From CAYYMH01 sp964472785 (GTDB lineage Bacteria > Zhuqueibacterota > Zhuqueibacteria > Thermofontimicrobiales > Thermofontimicrobiaceae): DNA of 64,000 nucleotides. The notes beneath the pieces were generated by a model, which searched no databases, was not told the origin of the DNA, and saw nothing but the letters and a program-made list of their open reading frames with translations. The stretch covers positions 1 to 64,000 of the forward strand of contig CAYYMH010000020.1 in the NCBI GenBank assembly GCA_964472785.1, read 5' to 3'. Numbering within the stretch: position 1 is the stretch's first letter; each line of letters begins with the position of its first letter. The translations under genes were made by a program, and so were the position numbers. Below are positions 1-8,150 of this stretch, piece by piece.

Positions 1-284
1 TATTTGAGCAAATTAAGGGAGAATATGTTGCTCAAATAAAGTTGGACGTAACAGTACTGCCCAAACCAGCAGAGATTGAATTAGTCATATACAATATTAT
101 GGGTCAAAAGGTAAAAACATTAGTCAGCAAACAATATCAACTGGGATCGCATTATCTGATTTGGGATTCAACAAATGAGAATGGAGAAATGGTCGGAAGT
201 GGAACCTATCTGTTTTTGATCAGGGCAAAATCGGGTAATAAGGTTCTGTATCAGGAAACGAAGAAAATGACATTAGTAAAATAG
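1..284 (+). CDS. C-terminal end of an exported protein with FlgD-like/Por-type sorting tail (partial)
   Basis: The reading frame is open from the window edge to the stop at 282-284, so this is the 3' end of a longer gene whose start lies outside. The visible part is one beta-rich domain of about 80 residues with the pattern LVIYNIMGQKV, then GSHYLIWD, then GSGTYLFLIRA, which is how FlgD Ig-like and type IX secretion C-terminal sorting domains end. In FCB bacteria such tails mark proteins for secretion and surface attachment. The catalytic or binding part of the protein is not visible, so the function is unknown. A perfect 30-bp palindrome follows the stop codon. Confidence 0.75.
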   Translation, partial: FEQIKGEYVAQIKLDVTVLPKPAEIELVIYNIMGQKVKTLVSKQYQLGSHYLIWDSTNENGEMVGSGTYLFLIRAKSGNKVLYQETKKMTLVK

Positions 285-303
285 AAGACCATACCAATAA
301 ATT

Positions 304-333
304 AGTAGTGAACGGTCATGACCGTTCACTACT
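304..333. repeat. Perfect 30-bp palindrome between convergent genes
   Basis: The 15-base arms AGTAGTGAACGGTCA and TGACCGTTCACTACT are exact reverse complements. The site lies between a plus-strand stop (284) and a minus-strand stop (329), so it could act as a bidirectional terminator. It shares the GTAG...CTAC boundary with palindromes at 27562, 30216 and 50503, which suggests a dispersed repeat family. Confidence 0.8.
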
Positions 334-982
334 TCATAAACAACCCCGCAAAAAAATCAAACACAACCTCCAAAATCGAGCGGTCTTTGCCAGAGGGGAT
401 TTTGACGTCGTCGGTTTCGTCAAGATAGATAATACCGTCGCCGTCTTCGTCCACGAGGTCATCTCCGACCGGGACTGTGGTAGAGGTTAATCCGCGTTTG
501 AAGCGTTCCCAATCAAATAATGGTCCCGGGTCTGGCTTGCGCGATGTAATTTCTTCGTGACCGCGAATCAGTTCAATCGGTATATTGAATTCATCCATCT
601 TCTGTTTGACCAGCCAAATAAGCGCTTCGTATTGAAAATTGGTATAGGGAAACAGATGACCGTCACCCTGCAGTTCGATGCCGATACTGCGGTTGTTCAG
701 ATCTTTCCGGAGCACGCCGTTAATTTCCCATTGACTGCGTCCGGCGTGCCAGGCAGTATGCTCATCCCTGACCATCTGAATGATAGGCCGCTGTTCCCGG
801 GCAATAATGTATTGCGCCGACACCTGATTTGTTGACCGCCACACATCCGGCTTAAACCAGGAGATCGTTCCCTGCAGGCTGTTTATTCTACCGTTGTTGC
901 TGCCCGTGTGATGAATGATGATCATTTCGTTGGAGATTTTATCCGTATTGAAAAACTGACTTTCAATCCATTCTATGTGCAT
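329..982 (-). CDS. N-acetylmuramoyl-L-alanine amidase (Amidase_2/PGRP fold) with EF-hand-like loop
   Basis: This 217-residue zinc amidase should cleave the bond between MurNAc and L-alanine in peptidoglycan. The fold is recognised from IIIHHTG (residues 21-27), EHTAWHAG (74-81), GIELQG (101-106), GHEEI (141-145) and KPDPGP (149-154). The first His pair, His142 and Asp151 are the likely zinc ligands. No signal peptide is visible. After the domain comes a textbook 12-residue EF-hand loop (Asp178, Asp180, Asp182, Gly183, Ile185, Glu189) and then a hydrophobic C-terminal helix. The start at 982 is chosen because GGAGG lies six bases upstream. A longer reading to 1075 would run into the neighbouring gene. 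Confidence 0.85.
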   Translation of the reverse strand: MHIEWIESQFFNTDKISNEMIIIHHTGSNNGRINSLQGTISWFKPDVWRSTNQVSAQYIIAREQRPIIQMVRDEHTAWHAGRSQWEINGVLRKDLNNRSIGIELQGDGHLFPYTNFQYEALIWLVKQKMDEFNIPIELIRGHEEITSRKPDPGPLFDWERFKRGLTSTTVPVGDDLVDEDGDGIIYLDETDDVKIPSGKDRSILEVVFDFFAGLFMK

Positions 983-1010
983 TTTTATCCTCCATGAGAA
1001 ATATGCTTGG

Positions 1011-2030
1011 TCAATTAAATAATTTGGTAATTTCATCCTGCGGAAATTCAGGCAAATCCATTTCCTTTTCATCAATGATTATTTTTCTGCCATACTCAGC
1101 CGGCATCAATTTTCCGATATCTTTGACCCTGATGTGGCTCGACTTCAATCGATCCGTTATATTTAAACTATCTTTGTAACCTGCCACTATTAACAACGCG
1201 CCTGACGCGATGGCGCCCAAAATATCAATATTTAATTGATCACAAAGCAGCTTTGCTTCGGGTAGCTGGATTATCTCATGCCCGTCAATTTTCAGGCCGC
1301 AGCCCGTCGCTTCAGCCAGTTCGTGCAATCCCATCGCCAGCCCTCCTTCAGTCGGATCGTGCAATGCCCGGACACCGCCAGCTTCAACCGCGATCAACGC
1401 ATCTTTTAGCACACTGATTCCCGGCCGGTAAATAAATTGTTTGCATTTTTCCACAAAATCACTGGAATAGGTAGCAGCCAATTCTTTTTGTTTCTCTCTG
1501 GCGATGATCGAAACCGCCTCAATCGCGATCCCCTTGGTGAGCAAAATGTGATCTCCGGCACGGGCATTTTTATTATTGATTAATTTTTCTTTATCGACCG
1601 TTCCCAGCATTTGCCCCGCTAAAATTGGTCGATCAATACCATAAGTAATTTCGGTATGCCCGCCACAAAATGAAATCGACAATTCTTTACACACTTCCGC
1701 TATTTGATGAAAAATATTTTCCACTAATTTGGCGGTTGTTTGGTTTTCTGGCAAGAGCAATGTACCTAAAAACCAACGCGGCACACCGCCCATGCAAGCG
1801 ATATCATTGGCGTTGATGTTGATCGCGTAATAACCGATGTCGTCAGCAGTAAAGGTGATCGGATCTGTTTTGGCTATCAAAAATTGATTCCCCGGCTCAA
1901 TCACAGTGGCATCCACGCCTATCTTCGGCCCAATAATTACTGACTCATCTGATGTCGTATATTTTTTGATAAGCCCGGAAAGAAGCGCCGGTTCTAATTT
2001 ACCCAAAGGTAAAAATTCACTGTCATTCAT
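1011..2030 (-). CDS. AIR synthase-related protein, HypE-like
   Basis: This 339-residue protein has the two-domain PurM/HypE/SelD fold. The N-terminal half carries DPITF and NANDIACMGG, the pattern that builds the ATP site in this family, followed by FCGGHTEIT. The C-terminal half has HDPTEGGLAMGLHELA, a hallmark of HypE and thiamine-phosphate kinase relatives. True HypE ends in a conserved PRxC tail whose cysteine is carbamoylated. This protein ends in DEITKLFN without a terminal cysteine, so a hydrogenase maturation role is unlikely as such. It overlaps the upstream TIGR04076 gene by four bases (ATGA), implying translational coupling. The substrate is unknown. Confidence 0.8.
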   Translation of the reverse strand: MNDSEFLPLGKLEPALLSGLIKKYTTSDESVIIGPKIGVDATVIEPGNQFLIAKTDPITFTADDIGYYAININANDIACMGGVPRWFLGTLLLPENQTTAKLVENIFHQIAEVCKELSISFCGGHTEITYGIDRPILAGQMLGTVDKEKLINNKNARAGDHILLTKGIAIEAVSIIAREKQKELAATYSSDFVEKCKQFIYRPGISVLKDALIAVEAGGVRALHDPTEGGLAMGLHELAEATGCGLKIDGHEIIQLPEAKLLCDQLNIDILGAIASGALLIVAGYKDSLNITDRLKSSHIRVKDIGKLMPAEYGRKIIIDEKEMDLPEFPQDEITKLFN

Positions 2031-2362
2031 CGGATGACCTCCAACTCAAAAACAACTGTTCCGCCACCTGTGTAACGACACGGGTCGAGACACTGCACAT
2101 AAGCCTTATTTTCATCTTTTTCATTCAATCCGACTTCAACTGGTCTGACGCCGTGTGAAAGAGCAACATGGTACGGCATGATCGAACTTAATGAATGCAT
2201 ACAAATACGACCAGATTTTTTCGGATCGAGAATATAGCCATTTTCCAGATAAAAAGAATCACTCTTCTGATAGACAGGGCAACTACCCAGAATGTCCACA
2301 ACTTTGATTTTTATGTCCACAGCATTCTTTTTGGTTTTCGTGAGAACGTCCTTGTTAACCAT
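2027..2362 (-). CDS. TIGR04076 family protein
   Basis: This small cytoplasmic protein of 111 residues matches the TIGR04076 pattern: a beta-rich start with GSCPVYQKSD, then ICMHSLSSIMPYHVAL, then YVQCLDPCRYTGGGTVVFEL near the end. The conserved cysteines (CPVY, ICMH, QCLDPC) could bind a metal or iron-sulfur centre. The family has no established function as far as I know. The gene overlaps the HypE-like gene by four bases and is the promoter-proximal member of the pair, so the two probably act together. Confidence 0.7.
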   Translation of the reverse strand: MVNKDVLTKTKKNAVDIKIKVVDILGSCPVYQKSDSFYLENGYILDPKKSGRICMHSLSSIMPYHVALSHGVRPVEVGLNEKDENKAYVQCLDPCRYTGGGTVVFELEVIR

Positions 2363-2506
2363 AATTTAAAATAATATAGAAAAACATAAATATCAAGTAC
2401 TTTTTGATACTATGGAATTTGCTGATAACAAAAAATGCTTTTTTTAAGCAGTTTTCAACTTTCTTTTCTCGAAACCAACTCTTTTCAAAATTATTCATTT
2501 TTTATG

Positions 2507-2535
2507 TTGACAAAATTGAAAAAAATTCTTATAAT
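2507..2535 (+). promoter_or_regulatory. Consensus sigma-70 promoter of the RRM gene
   Basis: TTGACA at 2507-2512 and TATAAT at 2530-2535 are both perfect hexamers separated by 17 bases. Transcription would begin near 2542, leaving an untranslated leader of about 95 bases before the RRM start at 2637. The rest of the 2363-2506 interval is AT-rich and shows no gene. Confidence 0.75.
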
Positions 2536-2636
2536 TATTGTTAAATTTTTTTCACTTATAAATTTATTTAATGGAGGTCCGTTCATCTCAAAAAATTGAC
2601 ACAACATTAAAATCTAAAATCTCGGAGGAGGGAAAA

Positions 2637-2918
2637 ATGAGACTCTATGTGGGGAACTTGCCCAAAGATGCTGACGAAGAAGACTTACTCGACATGTTCC
2701 AGGAGTACGGCAAAGTGAGGAACATTAAAATCATTCGCGACCGATATTCGAAACTTTCGCGCGGATATGCTTTTTTGGAGATACCGGATGCAGAAGCGGC
2801 GCTAAAAGCAATTGAAGATTGGGACCAGGGTTCGATCGATGACCATGTGATCAGGGTGGATGTTGCAAAGGCATCCATAAATGATCCGGAATATAAAGTT
2901 TATCGGGCAGAAGCTTAG
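2637..2918 (+). CDS. RRM-domain RNA-binding protein
   Basis: The protein is a single RNA-recognition motif of 93 residues, like the small cold-inducible Rbp proteins of cyanobacteria and other bacteria. RNP2 is LYVGNL (residues 3-8) and RNP1 is RGYAFLEI (42-49). The aromatic residues on these strands bind single-stranded RNA. A short charged tail follows. The start is set at 2637 because GGAGGAGGG lies just upstream; an in-frame ATG at 2571 would add 22 non-domain residues. A perfect sigma-70 promoter and a leader of about 95 bases suggest strong expression, possibly with leader-based regulation. Confidence 0.9.
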   Translation: MRLYVGNLPKDADEEDLLDMFQEYGKVRNIKIIRDRYSKLSRGYAFLEIPDAEAALKAIEDWDQGSIDDHVIRVDVAKASINDPEYKVYRAEA

Positions 2919-3004
2919 CTTTACTTTTTACAGGGAGGTGATTCATCAAAAAAACAACCGAACTTTGGCACATTTCCCAGAATTAGATTTTGAATGGAGG
3001 ATCA

Positions 3005-4819
3005 ATGCACATAATTGATTATGCGATTTTGGTGATTTATCTGGGAGCTATTGTCATCATTGGACTTCTTCTGCAAAGACGAGCGTCCAAAGGTATTGAC
3101 TCATATTTTTTGGGGAACAGAAAATTACCCTGGTGGGTTTTGGGAGCCTCGGGTATGGCTTCCAATCTTGATGTCAGTGGAACAATGATCAACACCGCCT
3201 GGATTTTTGCGCTGGGCGCCACTGGCTTTTTTATTGAAATTCGCGGTGGGGTCACGCTCATTATGGCTTTCCTCATGATTTTCATGGGCAAATGGAATCG
3301 CCGTGCTGAAGTCATGACCCTCGCTGAATGGATGAGTTTCCGATTCGGAAAAACCAATGAAGGTCACGTCGCACGCTTGATTGCCGCCATTTCCAGCATC
3401 CTTGTGACCATTGCCATGGTAACTTATTTTGCTGTTGGCTCCGGCATATTTATCGGCGAATTTTTGGGTATCCCCCCGTTTTGGGCTTCTACTTTAATGA
3501 TTTTACTTGCCATGATCTACACAGTTGCCAGCGGTCTCTACGGTGTTGTTTGGACCGACGTTTTTCAAGGTGTTTTTATTTTTGGTACGATCATTTACAT
3601 CTGCGTTATGGCAATCACACAATTTGATTTACCGGATATTTTTTCGATCTCTGTGCCAATGAGAGACGGAACGTTCATGGCAATCCAGACCACCAAAGAG
3701 GCCTGGACCAATGTTATCCCGCAATGGCAATTAAATTTCGATCCACAATGTTCCTATTCCATTTACAATCTGTTTGGCATCGCGATTATTTTTTACCTGA
3801 TCAAAGTCACCATCGAGGGCGCAGGCGGCACCGGCGGTTATATGATTCAACGCTACTTTGCCGCTCGCAGTGACCGGGAAGCCGGTTTGCTCTCGTTGTT
3901 CTGGACTTTCTTGTTAGCATTTCGCTGGCCTTTCATCGCAGCGATTGCCATCATGGGAATATCCTACGGCACCACACATGGTGTTATCGAAAATCCGGAA
4001 ACTGTTTTGCCCATTGTGCTCAACAATTTAGTGCATACAGGAATCAAGGGATTATTAATCGCAGGACTTATGGCAGCCGCAATGTCCACTTTTGACTCGA
4101 CGGTGAACGCCGGTGCGGCTTATTGGGTCAAAGATATTTATCAGGCTTACATCAACCCGAAAGCCAATGATAAACAACTGATGTTACATAGCCGAGTCGC
4201 AACCGTTATCATGGTTATTTTCGGATTATTATTTTCACTTGTCATCAAAAATATCAACGAAATCTGGGGATGGATAACGATGAGTATCGGCGCAGGAATG
4301 ATTATCCCCCAATTAGCCCGCTGGTATTGGTGGCGTTTAAACGGTTACGGTTTTGCCATCGGAATGGCTGCCGGTATGGTGGCTGCGCTCGTTCAGAGAA
4401 CCTGGTTTCCGTTTGTGCCGGAATATGTCGCCTTTAGTTTCGCCAGTGGGATGTCACTTATTTTCATGGTGATCGGAACACTTTTGACAAAACCAACCGA
4501 TGAAGCAACATTGAAAGACTTTTATAAACGCACCAGACCGTTTGGCTTTTGGGGACGTATTAAAAATTCGATTTCAGCGCCGGTTCAGGAAAAGATTAAG
4601 AGTGAACATCGCCGGGACATCATCGCGACATTTATCGCAGTACCCTGGCAATTGATTCTCTTTCTCACCATGATGATGATCGTAATGCAGCGCTGGGATA
4701 CTTTTGGCTGGTTATCGATTTTACTGGTCGTGCTCTCTTTCGGTTTATACCATTTTTGGTACAAACACCTGTCCACCGAAGTCAGATTTGATGATGAACC
4801 TGTCCAACAGAAAGAGTAA
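3005..4819 (+). CDS. Sodium:solute symporter family protein
   Basis: This 604-residue membrane protein has at least twelve hydrophobic segments and the sodium:solute symporter (SLC5-like) signature. N-terminal features are SYFLGNRKLPWW (an early loop typical of the family) and GASGMASNLDVSGTM. Later segments include EGAGGTGGYMIQRYFAAR and GLMAAAMSTFDSTVNAGAAYWVKD (split here by position), matching the helices that line the sodium site. The solute cannot be named from sequence; sugars or organic acids are common. GGAGG at 2996-3000 supports the start. A sugar-type ABC importer begins 54 bases downstream, so the two may serve related substrates. Confidence 0.9.
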   Translation: MHIIDYAILVIYLGAIVIIGLLLQRRASKGIDSYFLGNRKLPWWVLGASGMASNLDVSGTMINTAWIFALGATGFFIEIRGGVTLIMAFLMIFMGKWNRRAEVMTLAEWMSFRFGKTNEGHVARLIAAISSILVTIAMVTYFAVGSGIFIGEFLGIPPFWASTLMILLAMIYTVASGLYGVVWTDVFQGVFIFGTIIYICVMAITQFDLPDIFSISVPMRDGTFMAIQTTKEAWTNVIPQWQLNFDPQCSYSIYNLFGIAIIFYLIKVTIEGAGGTGGYMIQRYFAARSDREAGLLSLFWTFLLAFRWPFIAAIAIMGISYGTTHGVIENPETVLPIVLNNLVHTGIKGLLIAGLMAAAMSTFDSTVNAGAAYWVKDIYQAYINPKANDKQLMLHSRVATVIMVIFGLLFSLVIKNINEIWGWITMSIGAGMIIPQLARWYWWRLNGYGFAIGMAAGMVAALVQRTWFPFVPEYVAFSFASGMSLIFMVIGTLLTKPTDEATLKDFYKRTRPFGFWGRIKNSISAPVQEKIKSEHRRDIIATFIAVPWQLILFLTMMMIVMQRWDTFGWLSILLVVLSFGLYHFWYKHLSTEVRFDDEPVQQKE

Positions 4820-4873
4820 TTCGAAATCGTCACAGCGAAATTTAAAAATTTGTTTATCAATCTTTTTGAATAA

Positions 4874-6118
4874 ATGAAAAATAAATCATTAAAAATAACA
4901 TTATTGTTCGTTTTCATCACACTATTTTTTCTGATGTATTGTGCCCGGGATCGCGAAAAAATGATTATCGTTTGGCACTCAATGCGCCCGCTGGGCACAC
5001 AAATCCTTCAGGAAAAATTAGATCAATTTTCGAAACGATATCCGGGATGGCGACTCAGTCAGCTTTTTTATGAGCCGGAAACCGCTCGCACAAACTATAT
5101 CATTTCAGCGATGGGTGGAAGCGGTCCCTCTTTATTCTGGGGCGCCAATGATAACATTGGTCCGTTTGTCGAATTGAGAGTCATCAAACCGCTGGAAGAA
5201 CTTTTTGGATCGTCCTTTTTGGACAGTTTCATTACGAAACCGATCCCGGCTAATACTTACTTTGAAGACCATCTGTATCAAATCGCCGACCGTGTCGGCA
5301 ATCACCTCTGTCTCGTTTACAACAAATCCATAATTAAAAATCCGCCACAAACGATAAATCAATTGATTGAAATCGGGAAAAGGATCCAAAAACTGAATCA
5401 GGGAAATCAGGATAAGGTTCGTTATGCGCTGGCGTGGAATTACACCGAACCCTATTTTGCAGTGCCGTTTATCGCCGGCTACGGTGGTTCTATTTTAAAT
5501 CAGGACAACCAGCCAGCATTAAATACCAAAGCCACAGTTAATGCTGCTCAACTCATTTACGATTTAGCGAATAAACATGAAATTATTCCCATCGAATGCG
5601 ATTATGAAATCTCAAATGCGCTGTTTTTAGACGGCTACTCTGCCATGATCATTAATGGTCCCTGGTCGTGGGGAACCTACATGGAAAATGGCATTGACAT
5701 TGGGATTACCCGAATTCCCAAAATCAATGAAACCGGACTTTGGCCCGCGCCCATGGTCTCTCCGATGGGCTACTCGCTCAACGTGAATCTGGAGGGAAAT
5801 AAATTAGCCATTGCTGTGGAATTGTTAAAATTCCTGACTTCCCCCGAAGTGGAAATGGAATTCACAAAGGCACTAGGCACGATTCCTTCCCGTATTACCG
5901 CTTACAATAATCCATTTGTGAATAACAACGAAATTATCCGCAGTTCAATTTACCAAATGGAAGTTGGTCAGCTTATGCCGGTAGTTACGGAATTACGCTG
6001 GATTTGGGATGCGATGCGTCCCAGTTATCAGTCGATTTTTACCGGCAGGATGAAACCGGAGCAAGCAGCGAAAGAAATGCAGCAATTGGCAGAGAAACTC
6101 ATAAAGGAGAACCGATAA
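4874..6118 (+). CDS. Sugar ABC transporter substrate-binding lipoprotein
   Basis: This 414-residue protein belongs to the MalE-like extracellular binding protein family (SBP_bac_1). A signal sequence ends in the lipobox LMYC, so the mature protein would be anchored through Cys23 in the periplasm. Family features include the early VWHS strand, the aromatic-rich GPWSWGTYMENG segment and the C-terminal helices ending in AAKEMQQLAEKL. The ligand is probably a sugar or oligosaccharide, inferred from the family and from the MalF/MalG-type permeases that follow three bases after its stop. No ATPase gene lies nearby, so a shared ATPase elsewhere is expected. Confidence 0.88.
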   Translation: MKNKSLKITLLFVFITLFFLMYCARDREKMIIVWHSMRPLGTQILQEKLDQFSKRYPGWRLSQLFYEPETARTNYIISAMGGSGPSLFWGANDNIGPFVELRVIKPLEELFGSSFLDSFITKPIPANTYFEDHLYQIADRVGNHLCLVYNKSIIKNPPQTINQLIEIGKRIQKLNQGNQDKVRYALAWNYTEPYFAVPFIAGYGGSILNQDNQPALNTKATVNAAQLIYDLANKHEIIPIECDYEISNALFLDGYSAMIINGPWSWGTYMENGIDIGITRIPKINETGLWPAPMVSPMGYSLNVNLEGNKLAIAVELLKFLTSPEVEMEFTKALGTIPSRITAYNNPFVNNNEIIRSSIYQMEVGQLMPVVTELRWIWDAMRPSYQSIFTGRMKPEQAAKEMQQLAEKLIKENR

Positions 6119-6121
6119 TCA

Positions 6122-7015
6122 ATGGCATCGGGCGTCGGAAATATTGAAAATAATAAGTTAGCCTATCTTTACACGCTGCCGGCTTTCATCGTAATGGGCA
6201 TTGTGGTGCTGTACCCGTTTGTTTACAATGTCGTGCTTTCATTCTCCAACATGAACCTGTCGCACTTTTATGACTGGCAGATTACCGGCTTTGATAATTA
6301 TGCTGCTGTGTTCAAAGAACGGACATTCTGGTATTTTTTATTCAAAACGATTATTTGGACAGTGGTTAATGTATTTTTTCACGTCACGATCGGTGTATTT
6401 TTAGCCATCGTTTTAAATAAAGATTTGAAGGGCAAGTCTTTTTTTCGCACGCTGCTCATTTTACCGTGGGCAGTGCCGCAATACATTACGGCGTTGACCT
6501 GGCGCGGCATGTTCAATTCCGAATACGGGGCAGTCAGTTTAATTTTAGATAAATTATTCAACGTCCACATTCCCTGGCTCACCACAGAATGGGGTGCATT
6601 TACCGCCTGTATCGTGACTAACATCTGGCTGGGTTTCCCCTTTATGATGGTTATCGCTTTAGGAGGTTTACAGAGCATCCCGGATGAGCTTTATGAAGCT
6701 GCGGAAATTGATGGCGCGTCCTTGCTCCATAAATTAAAAAACATCACGGTGCCGTTAATCAAACCGGTTATGATTCCGGCAATTACGCTGGGCATTATCT
6801 GGACGTTTAATAATTTTAACATCGTCTGGCTGGTCAGTAACGGCGGCGAACCTGCGGATACAACGCACATTCTGGTGTCGTGGGTTTATAAATCCGGTTT
6901 TCGCTATTTCCGCATGGGCTATGCTGCGGCATTTTCAATGATAATTTTTGGAATCTTGTTAATTTTCAGTTGGAATTTTATAAAGCGAACAAAGGCAACC
7001 GAAGCTGTTTACTAA
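6122..7015 (+). CDS. Sugar ABC transporter permease, MalF type
   Basis: This 297-residue inner-membrane permease has six predicted helices. The cytoplasmic EAA loop (YEAAEIDGASLLHKLKNI, from residue 191) docks onto the ATPase. It lacks the long periplasmic insert of E. coli MalF, like most CUT1 permeases such as UgpA. It lies directly downstream of the binding lipoprotein and upstream of the second permease, forming a heterodimeric channel with it. The substrate is unknown beyond a likely carbohydrate. Confidence 0.9.
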   Translation: MASGVGNIENNKLAYLYTLPAFIVMGIVVLYPFVYNVVLSFSNMNLSHFYDWQITGFDNYAAVFKERTFWYFLFKTIIWTVVNVFFHVTIGVFLAIVLNKDLKGKSFFRTLLILPWAVPQYITALTWRGMFNSEYGAVSLILDKLFNVHIPWLTTEWGAFTACIVTNIWLGFPFMMVIALGGLQSIPDELYEAAEIDGASLLHKLKNITVPLIKPVMIPAITLGIIWTFNNFNIVWLVSNGGEPADTTHILVSWVYKSGFRYFRMGYAAAFSMIIFGILLIFSWNFIKRTKATEAVY

Positions 7016-7035
7016 ATAAATTAAACAATTCAAAG

Positions 7036-7878
7036 ATGAGAAAGCCAAGAGATCTATCCATAGCTGGCAAAATTGGCGCGTATGTCGTATTATCCGTTTT
7101 CACGATTTTTGCCATTTATCCGATTTTACGCGTGGTGACAATTTCATTGCGTCCCGGGGATCGGTTGCTAAGCAAATCCCTTGCGATCATACCCGAAAAC
7201 CCGACTATTACAACATATATCAAGCTGTTTACCGAAGAACCGTTTCTCCAGTGGCTGATGAACAGCATTATCATTTCCGCTTTTGTGATGCTGGTTGGCG
7301 TCGGACTGGCAGCAACCGCCGGTTACACATTTTCCCGTTACAAATTTGCCGGCAAAAGCAAAGCCATGTTTGCGCTCATTACCACCCAAATGTTTCCGTT
7401 AACCATGCTGCTGTTACCATTATTTATCATGTTGATTCGATTGAAACTTTATGATTCATACATTGGTTTAATCATCGCGTACTCAGCCACCGCACTGCCA
7501 TTTACCATTTGGCAGATGAAAGGATATTACGACACCATCCCCTTCAGTTTGGAGGAAGCGGCGTACATCGATGGCTGCACCCAATTTAAAACGTTTTGGC
7601 AAATTGTACTTCCTTTGGCTGCGCCAGCGCTGGTCATCACTGCTTTATTTTCTTTTATGACCGCATGGTCCGAATATCTGGTTGCTGCTGTTTTAATTCA
7701 GGATCAAAATTTATTCACATTACCTTTAGGCTTGAAAACGTTTCAATCGGCCATGGAAACGTCGTGGGGACTTTACTCCGCCGGTGCCATAATGGTGAGT
7801 TTACCGGTCGTGGTTTTGTTTCTGATTTTGAGCCGCTGGTTAATTTCCGGATTGACATTGGGAAGCGTAAAGGGTTAG
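7036..7878 (+). CDS. Sugar ABC transporter permease, MalG type
   Basis: This 280-residue permease is the second half of the CUT1 channel. Its EAA loop is EEAAYIDGCTQFKTFWQI (from residue 173), and the C-terminus SGLTLGSVKG is the usual MalG ending. I place the start at the ATG at 7036, just after the first permease stop at 7015. A longer in-frame reading from 6970 would overlap that gene by 46 bases and adds residues that do not resemble the family. Six hydrophobic segments are visible. It is followed 11 bases later by a very small membrane protein gene. Confidence 0.9.
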   Translation: MRKPRDLSIAGKIGAYVVLSVFTIFAIYPILRVVTISLRPGDRLLSKSLAIIPENPTITTYIKLFTEEPFLQWLMNSIIISAFVMLVGVGLAATAGYTFSRYKFAGKSKAMFALITTQMFPLTMLLLPLFIMLIRLKLYDSYIGLIIAYSATALPFTIWQMKGYYDTIPFSLEEAAYIDGCTQFKTFWQIVLPLAAPALVITALFSFMTAWSEYLVAAVLIQDQNLFTLPLGLKTFQSAMETSWGLYSAGAIMVSLPVVVLFLILSRWLISGLTLGSVKG

Positions 7879-7888
7879 GAGAAATTTT

Positions 7889-8047
7889 ATGAGCAAACTT
7901 TCGATATTAGCTGAACTGTGGCAATTTTTAAAAGTAAGAAAAAAATGGTGGTTAGGCCCGATCATCTTTTTTCTGTTATTATTGGCATTTTTAATCGTGT
8001 TAACAGAAGGATCAGCTTTAGCGCCATTTATTTATGCGCTGTTTTAA
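7889..8047 (+). CDS. DUF5989 family small membrane protein
   Basis: This 52-residue gene begins MSKLSILAELWQFLKVRKKWW and ends ALAPFIYALF, with one membrane helix of about 20 residues in between. The aromatic/basic entry (FLKVRKKWWLGP) and the helix match the DUF5989 family, whose members sit in SxtJ-like and surface-polysaccharide-type clusters beside SGNH hydrolases. Function is unknown. It starts 11 bases after the MalG-type permease with AGGAGA upstream, so it is transcribed with the importer, yet its natural partner is more likely the SGNH/TPR gene that follows. Confidence 0.75.
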   Translation: MSKLSILAELWQFLKVRKKWWLGPIIFFLLLLAFLIVLTEGSALAPFIYALF

Positions 8048-8060
8048 TTGTTTTTAAATC

Positions 8061-8124
8061 GCCTCAAAGACTCAAGGACTCACAGAGACTTTTTTGATAC
8101 TTTGAGCTTTCGTATCTTTGAGGC
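8061..8124. repeat. Intergenic hairpin element with CCTCAAAGA ends
   Basis: The arms GCCTCAAAGA (8061-8070) and TCTTTGAGGC (8115-8124) are perfect inverted repeats around a 44-base interior containing GGACTCACAGAGAC. Similar ACACAGAG/TCTGTGG-type sequences recur at 26035, 39724, 47681 and 52676, so this looks like a short member of a dispersed family. It lies just upstream of the SGNH hydrolase start. Confidence 0.6.
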
Positions 8125-8150
8125 AAGTCAATATTGTAAACAAACTGCCT

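Noticed and set aside
983..1075. Longer N-terminus for the amidase
   Set aside because: It overlaps the HypE-like gene and lacks domain similarity; GGAGG supports the start at 982.
2571..2636. Earlier ATG for the RRM protein
   Set aside because: The 22 added residues are outside the fold and a much stronger ribosome site precedes 2637.
2934..3014. Possible leader peptide from GTG after GGAGG at 2934
   Set aside because: It has no family resemblance and overlaps the symporter start; the ribosome-site-like string may be chance.
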